Numbered from the stretch's first letter, positions 8,832 to 18,900 are shown. The stretch: 64,000 bases of DNA from Demequina rhizosphaerae (GCF_000971255.1 NZ_BBMC01000004.1:62001-126000); one strand, 5' to 3'. The notes: generated from the letters alone by a model not told the origin. A program made the numbers and translations.

Positions 8832-9758
8832 GTGAGGAACCCCTGGCCGCTCGACCTTGCCAGCCGTGTCGACCGTGCGGCCGAGCGCCGCGACGCCGTC
8901 GACCTCGAGACCTGCGACGCGATCGTGGTGCGCGACGGGCGGGTGCTCGCCGCCGACGGTCGCGTCGTCGAGCTCGCGCCCGCGGCCCAGCCTCCCGCCG
9001 CGCTGCGCATCTACCTGGGGAGGGACGCGGGCCGCGACCTCGTCGCGCTCGTGCCCGAGGACCCCGCCTTCGGCGCGGACGAGGACGGGATCGGCGGCGA
9101 CCGCATGCGCGGCCTGCGCGACCTCCTCGCGGGCTTCTGGGACCGCGGCGACGAGGGCGAGCGCGACCACGAGCTCGCCACCACCGCGGTCGCGATCGCG
9201 AACTGGCACGCGACCCACCCGCGCTGCGCGCTGTGCGGCGAGGAGACCGTGCCCACGCTCGGCGGCTGGGTGCGCCGCTGCGAGCGGGACGGGCGCGACC
9301 ACTATCCGCGCACGGACCCGGCGATCATCGTCGCGATCACCGACCCCGAGGACCGCCTCCTCCTCGCGCACGCGTCCCACTGGTCGCCGCGCCGCTTCTC
9401 CCACCTCGCGGGCTACGTCGAGCCGGGGGAGACCTTCGAGCAGGCGGTCCACCGCGAGGTGTGGGAGGAGTCCGGGCTCGCGCTCACGGGGCTCGCCTAC
9501 CTGGGCTCGCAGCCGTGGCCGTTCCCCGCCTCCGTCATGGTCGCGTTCCAGGCCCGCACCGACCGCCCCGACGAGCTCCGCCTCGACATGGACGAGATCT
9601 CCGAGGCGCGCTTCGTCGCGCGCGACGAGATCGGCGAGCTCATCGGGTCCGGCGAGGTGGTGCTCGCGCCCAAGGGATCGGTCGCGCGCCGCATGCTCGA
9701 GCGGTGGTTCGGGGGGCCGCTGCCCGAGCCCCGCCGCGACGGCCCCGTCGACGTCTAG
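8832..9758 (+). CDS. nudC: NAD(+)/NADH diphosphatase NudC
   Basis: A 308-residue Nudix hydrolase predicted to split NAD(H) into NMN(H) and AMP; some homologues also remove NAD caps from RNA. The Nudix box GYVEPGETFEQ...REVWEESG spans 194-216, and the family-specific SQPWPFPAS follows at 226-234. The zinc ribbon has C132, C135 and C150, but the fourth Cys is replaced in CERDGRDHYPR, a substitution I believe is common in actinobacterial members. The N-terminal half is the usual variable domain. The position between the phosphotransferase and uvrD2 matches the conserved actinobacterial order. Confidence 0.92.
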   Translation: MRNPWPLDLASRVDRAAERRDAVDLETCDAIVVRDGRVLAADGRVVELAPAAQPPAALRIYLGRDAGRDLVALVPEDPAFGADEDGIGGDRMRGLRDLLAGFWDRGDEGERDHELATTAVAIANWHATHPRCALCGEETVPTLGGWVRRCERDGRDHYPRTDPAIIVAITDPEDRLLLAHASHWSPRRFSHLAGYVEPGETFEQAVHREVWEESGLALTGLAYLGSQPWPFPASVMVAFQARTDRPDELRLDMDEISEARFVARDEIGELIGSGEVVLAPKGSVARRMLERWFGGPLPEPRRDGPVDV

Positions 9759-9851
9759 GAACCCCCTACCGCCGCCGGCCCCCGCGGGTCTACCCTCGCG
9801 CCAGGGCCGCGCGCACGCACCGCGGCCCCTCGCATCCGCCCGGGAGGTCCG

Positions 9852-10250
9852 ATGATCGAGCTCGACTCGTTCTCCACGACGATGGGCCTCGTCACGGGTC
9901 CGTTGCAGGAGGGCCTGGCGGGCCGGGACTACCGGGTCGCAGCGGTCGCCAACGGCACGTCGAGCCACATCCTCCACGTCTTCGTCGAGAGCGACGTGCT
10001 CGGCTTCTGCGTCACGTGGGACTGGTCGGAGGCACGATGCGTGGCCTACCCGGCGCCGATGCGCGCCGAGTGGTGGCGGTGGGCGATCGGGCCCACGTGC
10101 CTCGCCCGCTGGCGGGGCGTGGCCGTCCCGCTCGAGGACGGCTCCGCGGAGGCGGTGGGGCTGCTGCTCGCGCGCATCGGGGAGCTCGAGGCGCTCGCGC
10201 GCGACCACGGCCGCTGGCAGGACGTGCGCCGCGGCCGCCTGCCACGATGA
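9852..10250 (+). CDS. hypothetical protein between nudC and uvrD2
   Basis: A 132-residue protein that I do not recognise. The N-terminus mixes strands and charged turns (DSFSTTMGLVTGPLQEGL). The centre is unusually tryptophan-rich (VTWDWSEARC, EWWRWAIG, RWRGVAVP) and the C-terminus is a helix rich in Leu/Ala/Glu. There is no signal peptide or membrane segment. It could be a small sensory or chaperone-like domain of the YbjN type, but this is a weak impression only. GGAGG lies just upstream of the ATG at 9852, giving a good ribosome site. It is transcribed in the same direction as nudC and uvrD2. Confidence 0.7.
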   Translation: MIELDSFSTTMGLVTGPLQEGLAGRDYRVAAVANGTSSHILHVFVESDVLGFCVTWDWSEARCVAYPAPMRAEWWRWAIGPTCLARWRGVAVPLEDGSAEAVGLLLARIGELEALARDHGRWQDVRRGRLPR

Positions 10251-10266
10251 CGCGACCCCCGGTCGC

Positions 10267-10276
10267 CGCATCGTCC
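10267..10276 (-). repeat. intergenic copy of the GGACGATGCG 10-mer
   Basis: CGCATCGTCC lies in the 70-bp gap before uvrD2, so no protein constraint explains it here. Confidence 0.8.
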
Positions 10277-10309
10277 CCCGCCACGGACCGCGCTGTCGGC
10301 GGTCCCTGA

Positions 10310-10315
10310 CACAAT
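10310..10315 (+). promoter_or_regulatory. -10 box CACAAT, leaderless uvrD2
   Basis: CACAAT ends seven bases before the ATG at 10323 and overlaps the alternative ATG at 10314. This makes 10323 the likely start. Confidence 0.45.
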
Positions 10316-10322
10316 GGCCGCG

Positions 10323-12305
10323 ATGTCAGCCGACCAGATCCTCGACGCCCTCGACCCCGAGCAGCGGGAGGTGGCCACCGCGCTCCACGGGCCCGTCGTG
10401 GTGCTCGCCGGCGCCGGCACGGGCAAGACCCGCGCCATCACCCACCGCATCGCCTACGGGGTCCGCGTCAACGCGTACAACCCGCAGTCCGTGCTCGCCG
10501 TGACGTTCACCGCGCGCGCCGCGGGGGAGATGCGCCAGCGCCTGCGCGGGCTCGGCGTCACCGGCGTCCAGGCGCGCACGTTCCACGCCGCGGCGCTGCG
10601 TCAGCTCAGCTACTTCTGGCCCGAGGTGGTGGGCGGGCAGATCCCGGGCCTCGTCGAGCACAAGGCGCCGCTGGTCGGCCGCGCCGCGCGCGACGCGGGC
10701 CTCAGCCCCGACCGCCTCACGGTGCGCGACCTCGCCTCCGAGATCGAGTGGGCCAAGGTCTCGCTCGTGAGCGCCGACGAGTACGCCGCCAAGATCGCCC
10801 GGCTGGGCCGCCCCTCGCCCGCGAACCTCCCCGCGTCCCAGGTCGCGGACGTCATGCGCGCGTACGAGGAGGCGAAGACGAACGCGGTGGTGCTCGACTT
10901 CGAGGACATCCTGCTGCTGCTCGCGGACATCATCGGCCGCCACCCCGAGGTGGGCGACCAGATCCGCCGGCAGTATCGCCACTTCGTCGTCGACGAGTAC
11001 CAGGACGTCTCCCCCCTGCAGCAGTTCCTGCTCGAGCAGTGGCTCGGCGGCCGCCGCGAGCTGTGCGTCGTGGGCGACCCCGCGCAGACCATCTACTCGT
11101 TCGCCGGGGCGAGCCCGCAGCACCTGCTCGGCTTCACCCGCACGTACCCCGACGCGACCCAGGTGCGGCTGGTCCGGGACTACCGCTCGACGCCCCAGGT
11201 CGTGCGCCTCGCCAACGAGCTGATGCGCAAGCGCGGCTCGGCGGGCTCCGGCGTCGAGCTCGTCGCGCAGCGCCCGTCGGGCCCCGCGCCCGACTACCGC
11301 GCGTACGACGACGACGAGTCCGAGGCGCAGGGCGTCGCCGCGCAGATCGAGCGGCTCGTCGCGACGGGCGTCAAGCCGTCCGAGATCGCCGTGCTGTACC
11401 GGATCAACAGCCAGGCCGAGGCGATGGAGGAGGCGCTCGCGGAGCGCGGCATCGGCTACCTCGTGCGCGGCGGCCAGCGCTTCTTCGACCGCGAGGAGGT
11501 GCGCAAGGCGATCGTGCTGCTGCGCGGCGCGGCGGTCGCGGACGACGACCGGCCCCTCGGCGAGCGCGTGCGCGACGCCCTGGGCGGCGTCGGCTGGGCG
11601 GAGGAGCCGCCCGCGGCCCGCGGCGCCGTGCGCGAGCGCTGGGACGCACTCCAGGCGCTCGTCAACCTCGCGGACGACCTGGCGGCCGACACCGGCGGCG
11701 CGGCGACGATGCGCGACTACGTCGAGCACCTGGCCGAGCGCGCGCAGGCGCAGCACGCGCCCGCCGTCGAGGGCGTCACCCTCACGTCGATGCACGCCGC
11801 GAAGGGTCTCGAGTGGGACGCCGTGTTCATCATCGGCTGCTCGGAGGGGCTGCTGCCGATCACGCACGCCGAGACCGACGAGCAGCTCGAGGAGGAGCGC
11901 CGCCTCCTCTACGTGTCGATCACGCGCGCCCGCGAGCACCTCGCGCTCAGCTTCGCGCGCTCGCGCAAGTCCGGCGGCAAGGGCACCCGCAAGCGCACCC
12001 GCTTCCTCGAGCAGCAGTGGCCCGATGCGCGCCCGGCGCGCGTCGCCCGCCAGTCGACGTCCGCGAAGCTCGCCGACCTCGACGCGGAGCAGCTGCGCCT
12101 GTTCGACACGCTCAAGCAGTGGCGGCTCGCGATCGCCCAGGAGTCCTCGAAGCCCGCGTTCACCGTGCTCGTCGACGCCTCGCTCGTCGAGATCGCGCGC
12201 GACCGCCCGGCGAACCTGGGCGAGCTGGCGCGCGTGAGCGGCGTCGGCGCGTCGAAGCTCGACCGGTACGGCCTCGCGATCCTCGAGATCGTGGCCGAGC
12301 ACTAG
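10323..12305 (+). CDS. uvrD2: UvrD2-type helicase with HRDC domain
   Basis: A 660-residue superfamily 1A 3'-5' DNA helicase for repair. It has GAGTGKT (30-36), FTARAAGEM, VVDEYQDVS, GDPAQTIYSFAGA, HAAKGLEWD and LYVSITRAR, then a C-terminal HRDC domain (about 590-655, starting LFDTLKQWR) that binds DNA. In M. tuberculosis UvrD2 a tetracysteine zinc module joins helicase and HRDC; in this protein the linker (RKRTRFLEQQW...RQSTSAKLADL) has no cysteine at all. The start at 10323 is set by the CACAAT box. The gene ends one base before the convergent ThiF-like gene. Confidence 0.9.
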   Translation: MSADQILDALDPEQREVATALHGPVVVLAGAGTGKTRAITHRIAYGVRVNAYNPQSVLAVTFTARAAGEMRQRLRGLGVTGVQARTFHAAALRQLSYFWPEVVGGQIPGLVEHKAPLVGRAARDAGLSPDRLTVRDLASEIEWAKVSLVSADEYAAKIARLGRPSPANLPASQVADVMRAYEEAKTNAVVLDFEDILLLLADIIGRHPEVGDQIRRQYRHFVVDEYQDVSPLQQFLLEQWLGGRRELCVVGDPAQTIYSFAGASPQHLLGFTRTYPDATQVRLVRDYRSTPQVVRLANELMRKRGSAGSGVELVAQRPSGPAPDYRAYDDDESEAQGVAAQIERLVATGVKPSEIAVLYRINSQAEAMEEALAERGIGYLVRGGQRFFDREEVRKAIVLLRGAAVADDDRPLGERVRDALGGVGWAEEPPAARGAVRERWDALQALVNLADDLAADTGGAATMRDYVEHLAERAQAQHAPAVEGVTLTSMHAAKGLEWDAVFIIGCSEGLLPITHAETDEQLEEERRLLYVSITRAREHLALSFARSRKSGGKGTRKRTRFLEQQWPDARPARVARQSTSAKLADLDAEQLRLFDTLKQWRLAIAQESSKPAFTVLVDASLVEIARDRPANLGELARVSGVGASKLDRYGLAILEIVAEH

Positions 12306-12306
12306 C

Positions 12307-12969
12307 TCAGGCCGCGCCGCACCCGCAGTCGGGGTGGGGGACGATGCGGCGACGGCGCGGCAGCCCGCGCTCGACCCGCCACGGGGCGGGCTCGGCGCCC
12401 GCCAGCAGCGCCGCGAGCACGCTCACGGCGAGCGCGCCGGCGACCGCGGCGGACAGCGGGTCGGCGCGCTCGGGCACCGCCTCGCACTGCAGGGCCAGCA
12501 CCGGCCAGGCGGGATCGCGGTCGGCGCGGGCGAGGCCCACGCAGCGCAGGCACGCCGTCGTCCCGGGGCGCACCGGCACGACCGTGACCCCCGCCTCGTC
12601 CACGAGGGCCGCCACGTGCGGTCCGGACAGCAGCAGCCGATGGTGCGCCGTCGCCGCCACCGTCCCGTAGGCGGCGGCGATCTCGCCGTCGACGGACCGC
12701 TCCGCGTCGAGGTGCACCCGCAGCGCGGGCGCCATCGCGGTCACGAGGCGCGCGACCGGCGCCGCGGGCGCCTCGGGCGCGCCCACGAGACCGAGCGTGG
12801 CCGCGCCGGCGCGCGCGACGCCCGCGGCCGCCGCGGTCCCGACCGGGCCCAGCCCGCACACCCGCACGTGCCGGCCGGCGAGGGCGGGCACGCGCGCGGG
12901 CCGGGCGAGGCCCGCCTGCTCCGTGCCGTCGCCGCGCCACAGGCGGGGCGGGGCGGTCGCATCGTCCAT
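12307..12969 (-). CDS. ThiF/MoeB-like Rossmann-fold protein
   Basis: A 220-residue protein resembling the E1/ThiF/MoeB nucleotide-binding fold. It has VCGLGPVGTAAAAG at about 37-50 and four cysteines, CLRC (C140, C143) and CGC (C215, C217), that probably bind zinc as in MoeB/ThiF. It is shorter than true adenylyltransferases and lacks an obvious ATP-contacting Arg/Asp set and catalytic Cys, so activation of a ubiquitin-like protein is doubtful. The ATG at 12969 follows a weak GA-rich leader; the frame stays open upstream. Its second to fourth codons (Asp-Asp-Ala) are a copy of the dispersed 10-mer. It is convergent with uvrD2. Confidence 0.6.
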   Translation of the reverse strand: MDDATAPPRLWRGDGTEQAGLARPARVPALAGRHVRVCGLGPVGTAAAAGVARAGAATLGLVGAPEAPAAPVARLVTAMAPALRVHLDAERSVDGEIAAAYGTVAATAHHRLLLSGPHVAALVDEAGVTVVPVRPGTTACLRCVGLARADRDPAWPVLALQCEAVPERADPLSAAVAGALAVSVLAALLAGAEPAPWRVERGLPRRRRIVPHPDCGCGAA

Positions 12970-13028
12970 GCGCTCACGGTCGCACGCCCCGCCGTGCCCG
13001 ATCGCGCTGTCCACAGGCCGCGGACGCA

Positions 13029-13063
13029 CGAAGGGCCGGTCCCCGTGGGGGACCGGCCCTTCG
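13029..13063 (-). terminator. 16-bp hairpin terminator after DUF5679 gene
   Basis: Perfect inverted repeat with a 3-nt GTG loop, 18 bp downstream of the leftward DUF5679 stop. No U-tract. Base arms start CGAAGGG and end CCCTTCG, a pattern shared by other terminators in this window. Confidence 0.85.
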
Positions 13064-13080
13064 CTGGAGCTCTGCTGGCT

Positions 13081-13239
13081 TTACGCCTTGCCGAGGATGC
13101 GGTTCAGCTTCGTGCCGCACACCGGGCAGGTGGCCTTCGCCATGCGGCGGCCGTTCTCCGAGACGACGACGTCGCCCTCGGTCTCGCGCTTCTCCTTGCA
13201 CTTCACGCAGTAGAACTCGCCCGAGTACTTGTCAGCCAT
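13081..13239 (-). CDS. DUF5679 zinc-ribbon protein
   Basis: A 52-residue protein with two CxxC knuckles (FYCVKCKEK and ATCPVCGTK), matching the DUF5679 family of tiny actinobacterial zinc ribbons. Function is unknown; the basic centre and ribbon suggest nucleic-acid or ribosome association, which is inference. The start at 13239 is preceded by AAGGAGAG at good spacing. The frame runs open to 14805 upstream, but that part is antisense to the next gene and is not coding. A strong hairpin terminator follows. Confidence 0.85.
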   Translation of the reverse strand: MADKYSGEFYCVKCKEKRETEGDVVVSENGRRMAKATCPVCGTKLNRILGKA

Positions 13240-13382
13240 TCGGCTCTCCTTCTTCTCTGTGGCGCGGCGGTACGCGCCGCACGTGTGCAGGCCTACGGGG
13301 GCCCTTGGTCCCCCAGCGTAGACGCGCGAGAGCGAAATCCCCCCATCGGCGGGCGGGTGTCGCCTCGCGGCCCGAGAGCACC

Positions 13383-14717
13383 CTACTCGTCCTCGCCGCC
13401 CAGGAGGCGCTCGAGCTCGCGGTCGACCTCGTCGCCCTCGCCCCTCGACACGTACGCGTCGACCCATGCCTGCCAGCGTCCGAGCTCCTCCGAGTCGGGC
13501 AGCAGGTCGGGGTGCGACCACACGCCGTCGCGTCCCTCCGGGCCCAGGCGCGCGTGCAGCGAGGCCCACATCGCGGACGCGTCGCGCATGCGGCGCGGGC
13601 GCAGCTCGAGGTCGAGCAGGTTGGCGAACGTGTCCTCGGCGGGCCCGCCGGCGGCGCGGCGGCGGCGCATCATCTCGCGCAGCGCGCCGACGTCCGGCAG
13701 GTGGGGGGCGGCGGCGCGCATCGTCACGTCGTCGACCCAGCCCTCGATCAGGGCGAGGAGCGTCTCGACCGACTCGAGCGTCGCGTTCTGCTCGTCGGTG
13801 TGCTGCGACGCGAAGATCCCGCGGTTGAGCGCCTTCTGCAGGCGCGCCGGGTCGCCCATGCCGGCGTCCCGGACGGCCTCCTCGAGCGCGTCGAGGTCGA
13901 TGGTGATGCCCTGCGAGTAGCGCTCGACGAGGGTGTGGAGCTGGCCGGGGAGCCACGGCGCGGCCGCGAACAGGCGGATGTGGGCCGCCTCGCGCAGCGC
14001 GAGGAACGTCCGCACGGCGTCCTCGTCGATGTCGAGGCCCTCCGCGAACTCGGTGATCGCCTTGGGCACGAGCACCACACGGGGCTCGGCGAGCAGGGGG
14101 ATGCCCAGGTCGGTGGCGCCGAACGCCTCGCGGGCCATCTCGCCCGCGGCCTGTCCCATGTGCATGCCGCACACGGTCGGGGCGACCGAGCGCAGCAGCG
14201 CGCTCGGGTCCATGCCGCCGGCATCCTCGATGTCGGCGGCGCCCTCGAGCAGCCCGCCGAGCGCGTGCGAGACGCTCACGGCGACGGGGCCGGCGAGCGT
14301 CCGCCACGTCGGCAGGGTCGCCTCGACCCACTCGGCGCGGCTCCACACGCGCGGCTCGAGCCGCGTCGGGTCGAAGTCGGTGACGGCGTCGAGCCACAGC
14401 TCGGCCTCGGAGATCGCCTGGCGGTGCAGCGACGCCGTCGCGGAGGACACGCTCGGGTCCCCGCCCTGCGCGGCCACGCCCCGCGCCACGTCGTGCGCGA
14501 GCTTCCAGTTCACATCCTCGCCCGCGGACTGCGACACGAGGGCCCGGATCTGGCCCAGCACATGCTCCATCATCGCGGGGCTGGCGGCCAGACCGGACTG
14601 CGCGGCGAGCGCCTCCGGGTCCATGCCCATGCGCTGCAACTCCTCGAGGGCGGCCTCCGCATCGTCCCCGAACAGCTCTCGCAGCAGCCGCATCCACGGC
14701 GTCGACTCGTCGCTCAC
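13383..14717 (-). CDS. DUF2342 zinc-dependent metalloprotease-like protein
   Basis: A 444-residue member of the actinobacterial DUF2342 family (annotated as zinc-dependent metalloprotease or F420-associated protein). The helical core carries LREAAHIRLFAAAPWL at the place of the zincin helix, so a complete HExxH is not visible; I believe REAAH variants are common in Micrococcales. Further family blocks are WVEATLPTWRTLAGPVA and GGLLEGAADIEDAGG. The GTG at 14717 has GGAG five bases upstream; a GTG at 14723 is the alternative. M. tuberculosis Rv3195 is the positional equivalent, divergent from the Lon-like protease as here. The 10-mer at 14658 encodes Asp-Asp-Ala near the N-terminus. Confidence 0.75.
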   Translation of the reverse strand: MSDESTPWMRLLRELFGDDAEAALEELQRMGMDPEALAAQSGLAASPAMMEHVLGQIRALVSQSAGEDVNWKLAHDVARGVAAQGGDPSVSSATASLHRQAISEAELWLDAVTDFDPTRLEPRVWSRAEWVEATLPTWRTLAGPVAVSVSHALGGLLEGAADIEDAGGMDPSALLRSVAPTVCGMHMGQAAGEMAREAFGATDLGIPLLAEPRVVLVPKAITEFAEGLDIDEDAVRTFLALREAAHIRLFAAAPWLPGQLHTLVERYSQGITIDLDALEEAVRDAGMGDPARLQKALNRGIFASQHTDEQNATLESVETLLALIEGWVDDVTMRAAAPHLPDVGALREMMRRRRAAGGPAEDTFANLLDLELRPRRMRDASAMWASLHARLGPEGRDGVWSHPDLLPDSEELGRWQAWVDAYVSRGEGDEVDRELERLLGGEDE

Positions 14718-14834
14718 GCTCACTCCGTCCGCGCACGCCGCATGCGTGCCTCCACCACGGTAACGAAGGACCGCCCGGATGCGCGGCGGCGTTCGCTACC
14801 AGCAATGCCGTGCCTCGCCGCCGCGCGCATCGGC

Positions 14835-14840
14835 AACAAT
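14835..14840 (+). promoter_or_regulatory. -10 box AACAAT, leaderless Lon-like protease gene
   Basis: AACAAT ends six bases before the GTG at 14847. This fixes the start over an upstream ATG at 14803. Confidence 0.45.
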
Positions 14841-14846
14841 GGGGGC

Positions 14847-15935
14847 GTGACGACCACCGAGGCCAGCACCCCCGCGCCCGCGGAGCGCGCGACGTCCACC
14901 CGCCGCAGCACCGTGATGTCCGTGACGGGCCTCGCGACGAGCGCGCTCATCGCGCTGCTCACCGTCGTGCCGTCGCCGTACGCGGTCGGGTCCGCGGGGC
15001 CCACGTTCGACACGCTCGGCGAGGTCGACGACGTCCCGCTCGTCGAGATCTCCGGCGCCCCCACCTACATGTCCTCGGGCGAGCTGCGTCTCACCACCGT
15101 CTCGGTGTCCCGCGCGGGCTCGCAGCCGTTCACGCTCGGCCGCGTGCTCGCCGGCTGGGCGTCGCCGCGCCAGTACGTGGTGCCGCAGGAGGACGTGTTC
15201 GGCACCGCCGACGAGGAGGAGGAGGCCGAGCAGCAGGCGCAGGACGAGTGGATCAGCTCGCAGGAGAGCGCCACCGTCTCCGCGCTCGAGGCGCTCGGCC
15301 ACCCCGTGCCCGCGACGCTGACGGTCGAGGGCACGTCCCCCGGCTCGCACGCGGAGGGCGTGCTCGCGCAGGGCGACGTCATCGTCGCGGTCGACGGCCA
15401 GGACGTGGAGACGTTCTCGGAGCTCGCCGACGCGGTGGGCGCGCGCGAGCCCGGCGACGACATCGCCGTCACGTTCACGCGCGACGGCGAGGAGCTGACG
15501 GAGACCTTCGCGACGCTCGACGACGGCGCCGGCGACGCGGTCATCGGCGTGTGGATCAACCCCGACTTCGTCCTCCCCATCGACGTCGAGGTCCAGATCG
15601 ACTCGGTGGGCGGCCCGTCCGCGGGGCTGATGTTCTCGCTCGGCATCATGGACCGCCTCACCGAGCTCGACGAGCTCGACGGCGCGCGCGTGGCCGGCAC
15701 CGGGACCATCGACGCGACCGGCGACGTGGGCCCCATCGGCGGCATCCGCATGAAGATGTACGGCGCCCAGGACGCGGGCTCGGCGTGGTTCCTCGCACCG
15801 GTCGAGAACTGCGCCGACGTCCGCGGCAACATCCCTGATGGTCTCCGCGTTGTCGCGGTAGACACGCTCGACGACGCGTACGACGCCATCACCCACATCG
15901 GCCAGGGGGACACGGCCGACCTGCCGGGCTGCTGA
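14847..15935 (+). CDS. membrane-anchored PDZ/Lon-type Ser-Lys protease
   Basis: A 362-residue extracytoplasmic protease of the YlbL type. One membrane segment lies at about 24-45, a PDZ domain at about 150-240 and a Lon (S16) proteolytic domain at the C-terminus. The catalytic Ser is S258 in GGPSAGLMF and the Lys is K303 in GGIRMKMYG, so the dyad is complete. It lacks the ATPase of true Lon. Substrates are unknown; quality control of envelope proteins is a reasonable guess. The gene lies 41 bp upstream of the UPF0182 gene in the same direction, as in the Rv3194c-Rv3193c pair. Confidence 0.88.
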   Translation: MTTTEASTPAPAERATSTRRSTVMSVTGLATSALIALLTVVPSPYAVGSAGPTFDTLGEVDDVPLVEISGAPTYMSSGELRLTTVSVSRAGSQPFTLGRVLAGWASPRQYVVPQEDVFGTADEEEEAEQQAQDEWISSQESATVSALEALGHPVPATLTVEGTSPGSHAEGVLAQGDVIVAVDGQDVETFSELADAVGAREPGDDIAVTFTRDGEELTETFATLDDGAGDAVIGVWINPDFVLPIDVEVQIDSVGGPSAGLMFSLGIMDRLTELDELDGARVAGTGTIDATGDVGPIGGIRMKMYGAQDAGSAWFLAPVENCADVRGNIPDGLRVVAVDTLDDAYDAITHIGQGDTADLPGC

Positions 15936-15976
15936 GCGTGGCAGGCTAGAGCCATCCCGAACCGAAGGACAACGAC

Positions 15977-18900
15977 GTGAGTTTCGACGACCGCCCCGCC
16001 CGCCCGGTCCGGCCCGCGCCCGTGCCCCAGCGCCGATCGCCCCTCGCGATCACCGCCGTGGTGCTGGGTGCGCTGGTCCTGGCGGCGATCGCGACGGCCA
16101 ACATCTGGACCGAGGTGGTCTGGTACGACCAGCTGGGCTACTCCGAGGTGTGGCGCACGCAATGGCTCGCGCGCATCATCCTCTTCGTGATCGCCGGCGG
16201 CATCGCGGCGTTCGTCATCTGGCTCAACCTCTGGATCGCCAAGCGCGTCCGGCCGGCCCGCACGGGCGGCCGCAGCCAGCTCGACCAGGTGCGCGAGCAG
16301 ATCGAGCCGATCGAGCGCCTCGCGATGATCGTGCTGCCCTCGGTCATCGGCCTCGTCGTGGGCCTCGCGGTGTCCTCGCAGTGGGAGACCGTGGTCGCGT
16401 GGCTCAACCACGAGACCTTCGGCACCCAGGACCCGCAGTTCGGGCTCGACGCGTCGTTCTACGTCTTCACGCTGCCGATGCTCAACCTCGTCGTCACGCT
16501 CATCCTCGCGCTCGGCGTGCTGTCGACCCTCATCGCGGCGTTCGTCCACCTGCTCTACGGCGGCATCGCCGGCACCGGCCGCTCGTTCGTCGCCTCGAAG
16601 GGCGCGCGCATCCAGCTCGCGCTGCTCGGCGCCACCGTGATGCTCGCGATCGCCGCGAACTACTGGCTCGACCGCTACGGGCTGCTCACCAAGTCGGGCG
16701 AGAAGTTCTACGGCGCCTCGTACACGGACGTCAACGCGATCCTGCCGTCGCGGTCGATCCTCGCGGGCATCGCGATCGTCGTGGCGATCGTGTTCCTCGT
16801 GGTGATCTGGCGCGGCGACTGGCGTATCCCCGCCGTCGGCATCGGCCTCATGCTGCTGTCCGCGGTCGTCATCGGCGGCATCTACCCGTCCATCGTCCAG
16901 CGCTTCCAGGTGTCGCCGAACGAGCAGGAGCTCGAGACGCCGTTCATCCAGAACAACATCGACGCGACCCGCTACGCGTACGGCATCGCCGACGTCGAGG
17001 AGACCCAGTACCGGGCCAGCACCGAGGCGGAGGCCGACGCGCTGCGCGCGGACGCCGAGACCACGGCGCAGATCCGCCTGCTCGACCCCAACATCGTGTC
17101 GCCGGCCTTCCAGCAGCTCCAGCAGAACAAGCAGTACTACAACTTCGCGGACCTGCTTCACGTCGACCGCTACGCGCTCGACGGCGAGCTCCAGGACACC
17201 GTGATCGCGGTGCGCGAGCTCAACCTCGACGGCCTCGGCCAGGAGAGCCGCAACTGGGTCAACGACCACACCGTCTACACCCACGGCTTCGGCGTGGTCG
17301 CGGCGTACGGCAACAAGACGCAGTCCGATGGCCAGCCCAGCTTCTTCGAGCGCGGCATCCCCTCGGTGGGCCTGCTCGGCGACTACGAGCCGCGCATCTA
17401 CTTCGGCTCGACCGTCCCCGACTACTCGATCGTGGGCGCCCCCGAGGGCACCACCCCGTGGGAGCTCGACTACCCGGACGACAACTCGGAGACCGGCCAG
17501 GTCAACACCACCTACACCGGTGACGGCGGCCCCGCGATCGGCAACCTCTTCGAGAAGCTGATGTTCGCGATCCGGATGGGCGAGGAGCAGATCCTGTTCT
17601 CCGACCGCGTCACCGAGGAGTCGCAGATCCTCTACTACCGCGACCCGCTCGAGCGCGTCGCGCGCGTCGCGCCGTACCTCGAGCTCGACCAGAGCGCCTA
17701 CCCGGCGGTCGTCGACGGGCGGGTCGTGTGGGTGGTCGACGGCTACACCACGACCGACCAGTACCCGTACTCGGCGCCCGTGGCCTCCGACTCGCTGTTC
17801 GCGCAGCAGTCCGGCGCGACGACCGCGACGACGGTCCTCAACTACGTCCGCAACTCGGTCAAGGCGACCGTCGACGCGTACGACGGCTCGGTCACCCTTT
17901 ACGCGTGGGACGCCGAGGACCCGATCCTCCAGACCTGGCAGCACGTGTTCCCGACCTCGATCGAGCCGATCAGCGAGATCAGCGGCGAGCTCATGAGCCA
18001 CCTGCGCTACCCCGAGGACCTCTTCGCGATCCAGCGCTACCAGCTCACGCAGTACCACGTCACGGACGCGGCGTCGTTCTACTCGGGCCAGGACTTCTGG
18101 CGCAACCCGGCCGACCCGACGGACGACACGCGCCTGCAGCCGCCGTACTACCTCACGCTGCAGATGCCGGACCAGACCGAGCCCACGTTCTCGCTCACGA
18201 GCAACTACATCCAGGGCGGTGACAACCCGCGCAACATCCTCACGGGCTACCTCGCCGTGAACTCGGAGACGGGCTCGACGGCGGGCGAGGTCGCGGAGGA
18301 CTACGGCACGCTGCGCCTGCTCGAGCTGCCGCGCGACACCACGATCCCCGGCCCGGGCCAGGTCCAGAACAACTTCAACTCCGACCCGGACGCGCAGGAG
18401 ACGCTGAACCTGCTGCGCCAGGGCGAGACCGACGTGGTCAACGGCAACCTGCTCACGCTGCCCGTGGGCGGCGGCCTGCTCTACGTCCAGCCCGTCTACG
18501 TCCAGTCGAGCCAGGGCACCCAGGTGCCGCTGCTCCGCAAGGTGTTCGTGGCCTTCGGCGACTCCGTCGGCTTCGCCGACACCCTGCCCGAGGCGCTCGA
18601 CCAGGTCTTCGGCGAGGGCGCGGGCGAGGGCGCGGCCGGCGACACCGGCACCGACACCGGGACCGACACGGGCACCGACACCGGGACCGGCGACTCGGGC
18701 ACCACCGACGGCGGGACCGGCGACGCCGTCGACCCGACCGCCGAGGCCGCGCTCCAGGACGCGCTCGACCGCGCGAACCAGGCGCTGCAGGACAGCCAGG
18801 CGGCGCTCGCCGACGGCGACTTCACGGCGTACGGCGAGGCGCAGGACGCCCTCGCCGCGGCCATCGAGGACGCGATCGTCGCGGAGGCGGAGCTCACCGG

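Noticed and set aside
15065..18058. 997-residue minus-strand open frame opposite the Lon-like protease and UPF0182
   Set aside because: It is a composition artefact: its Arg/Asp/Val-rich translation has no domain, and the plus-strand genes are clear.
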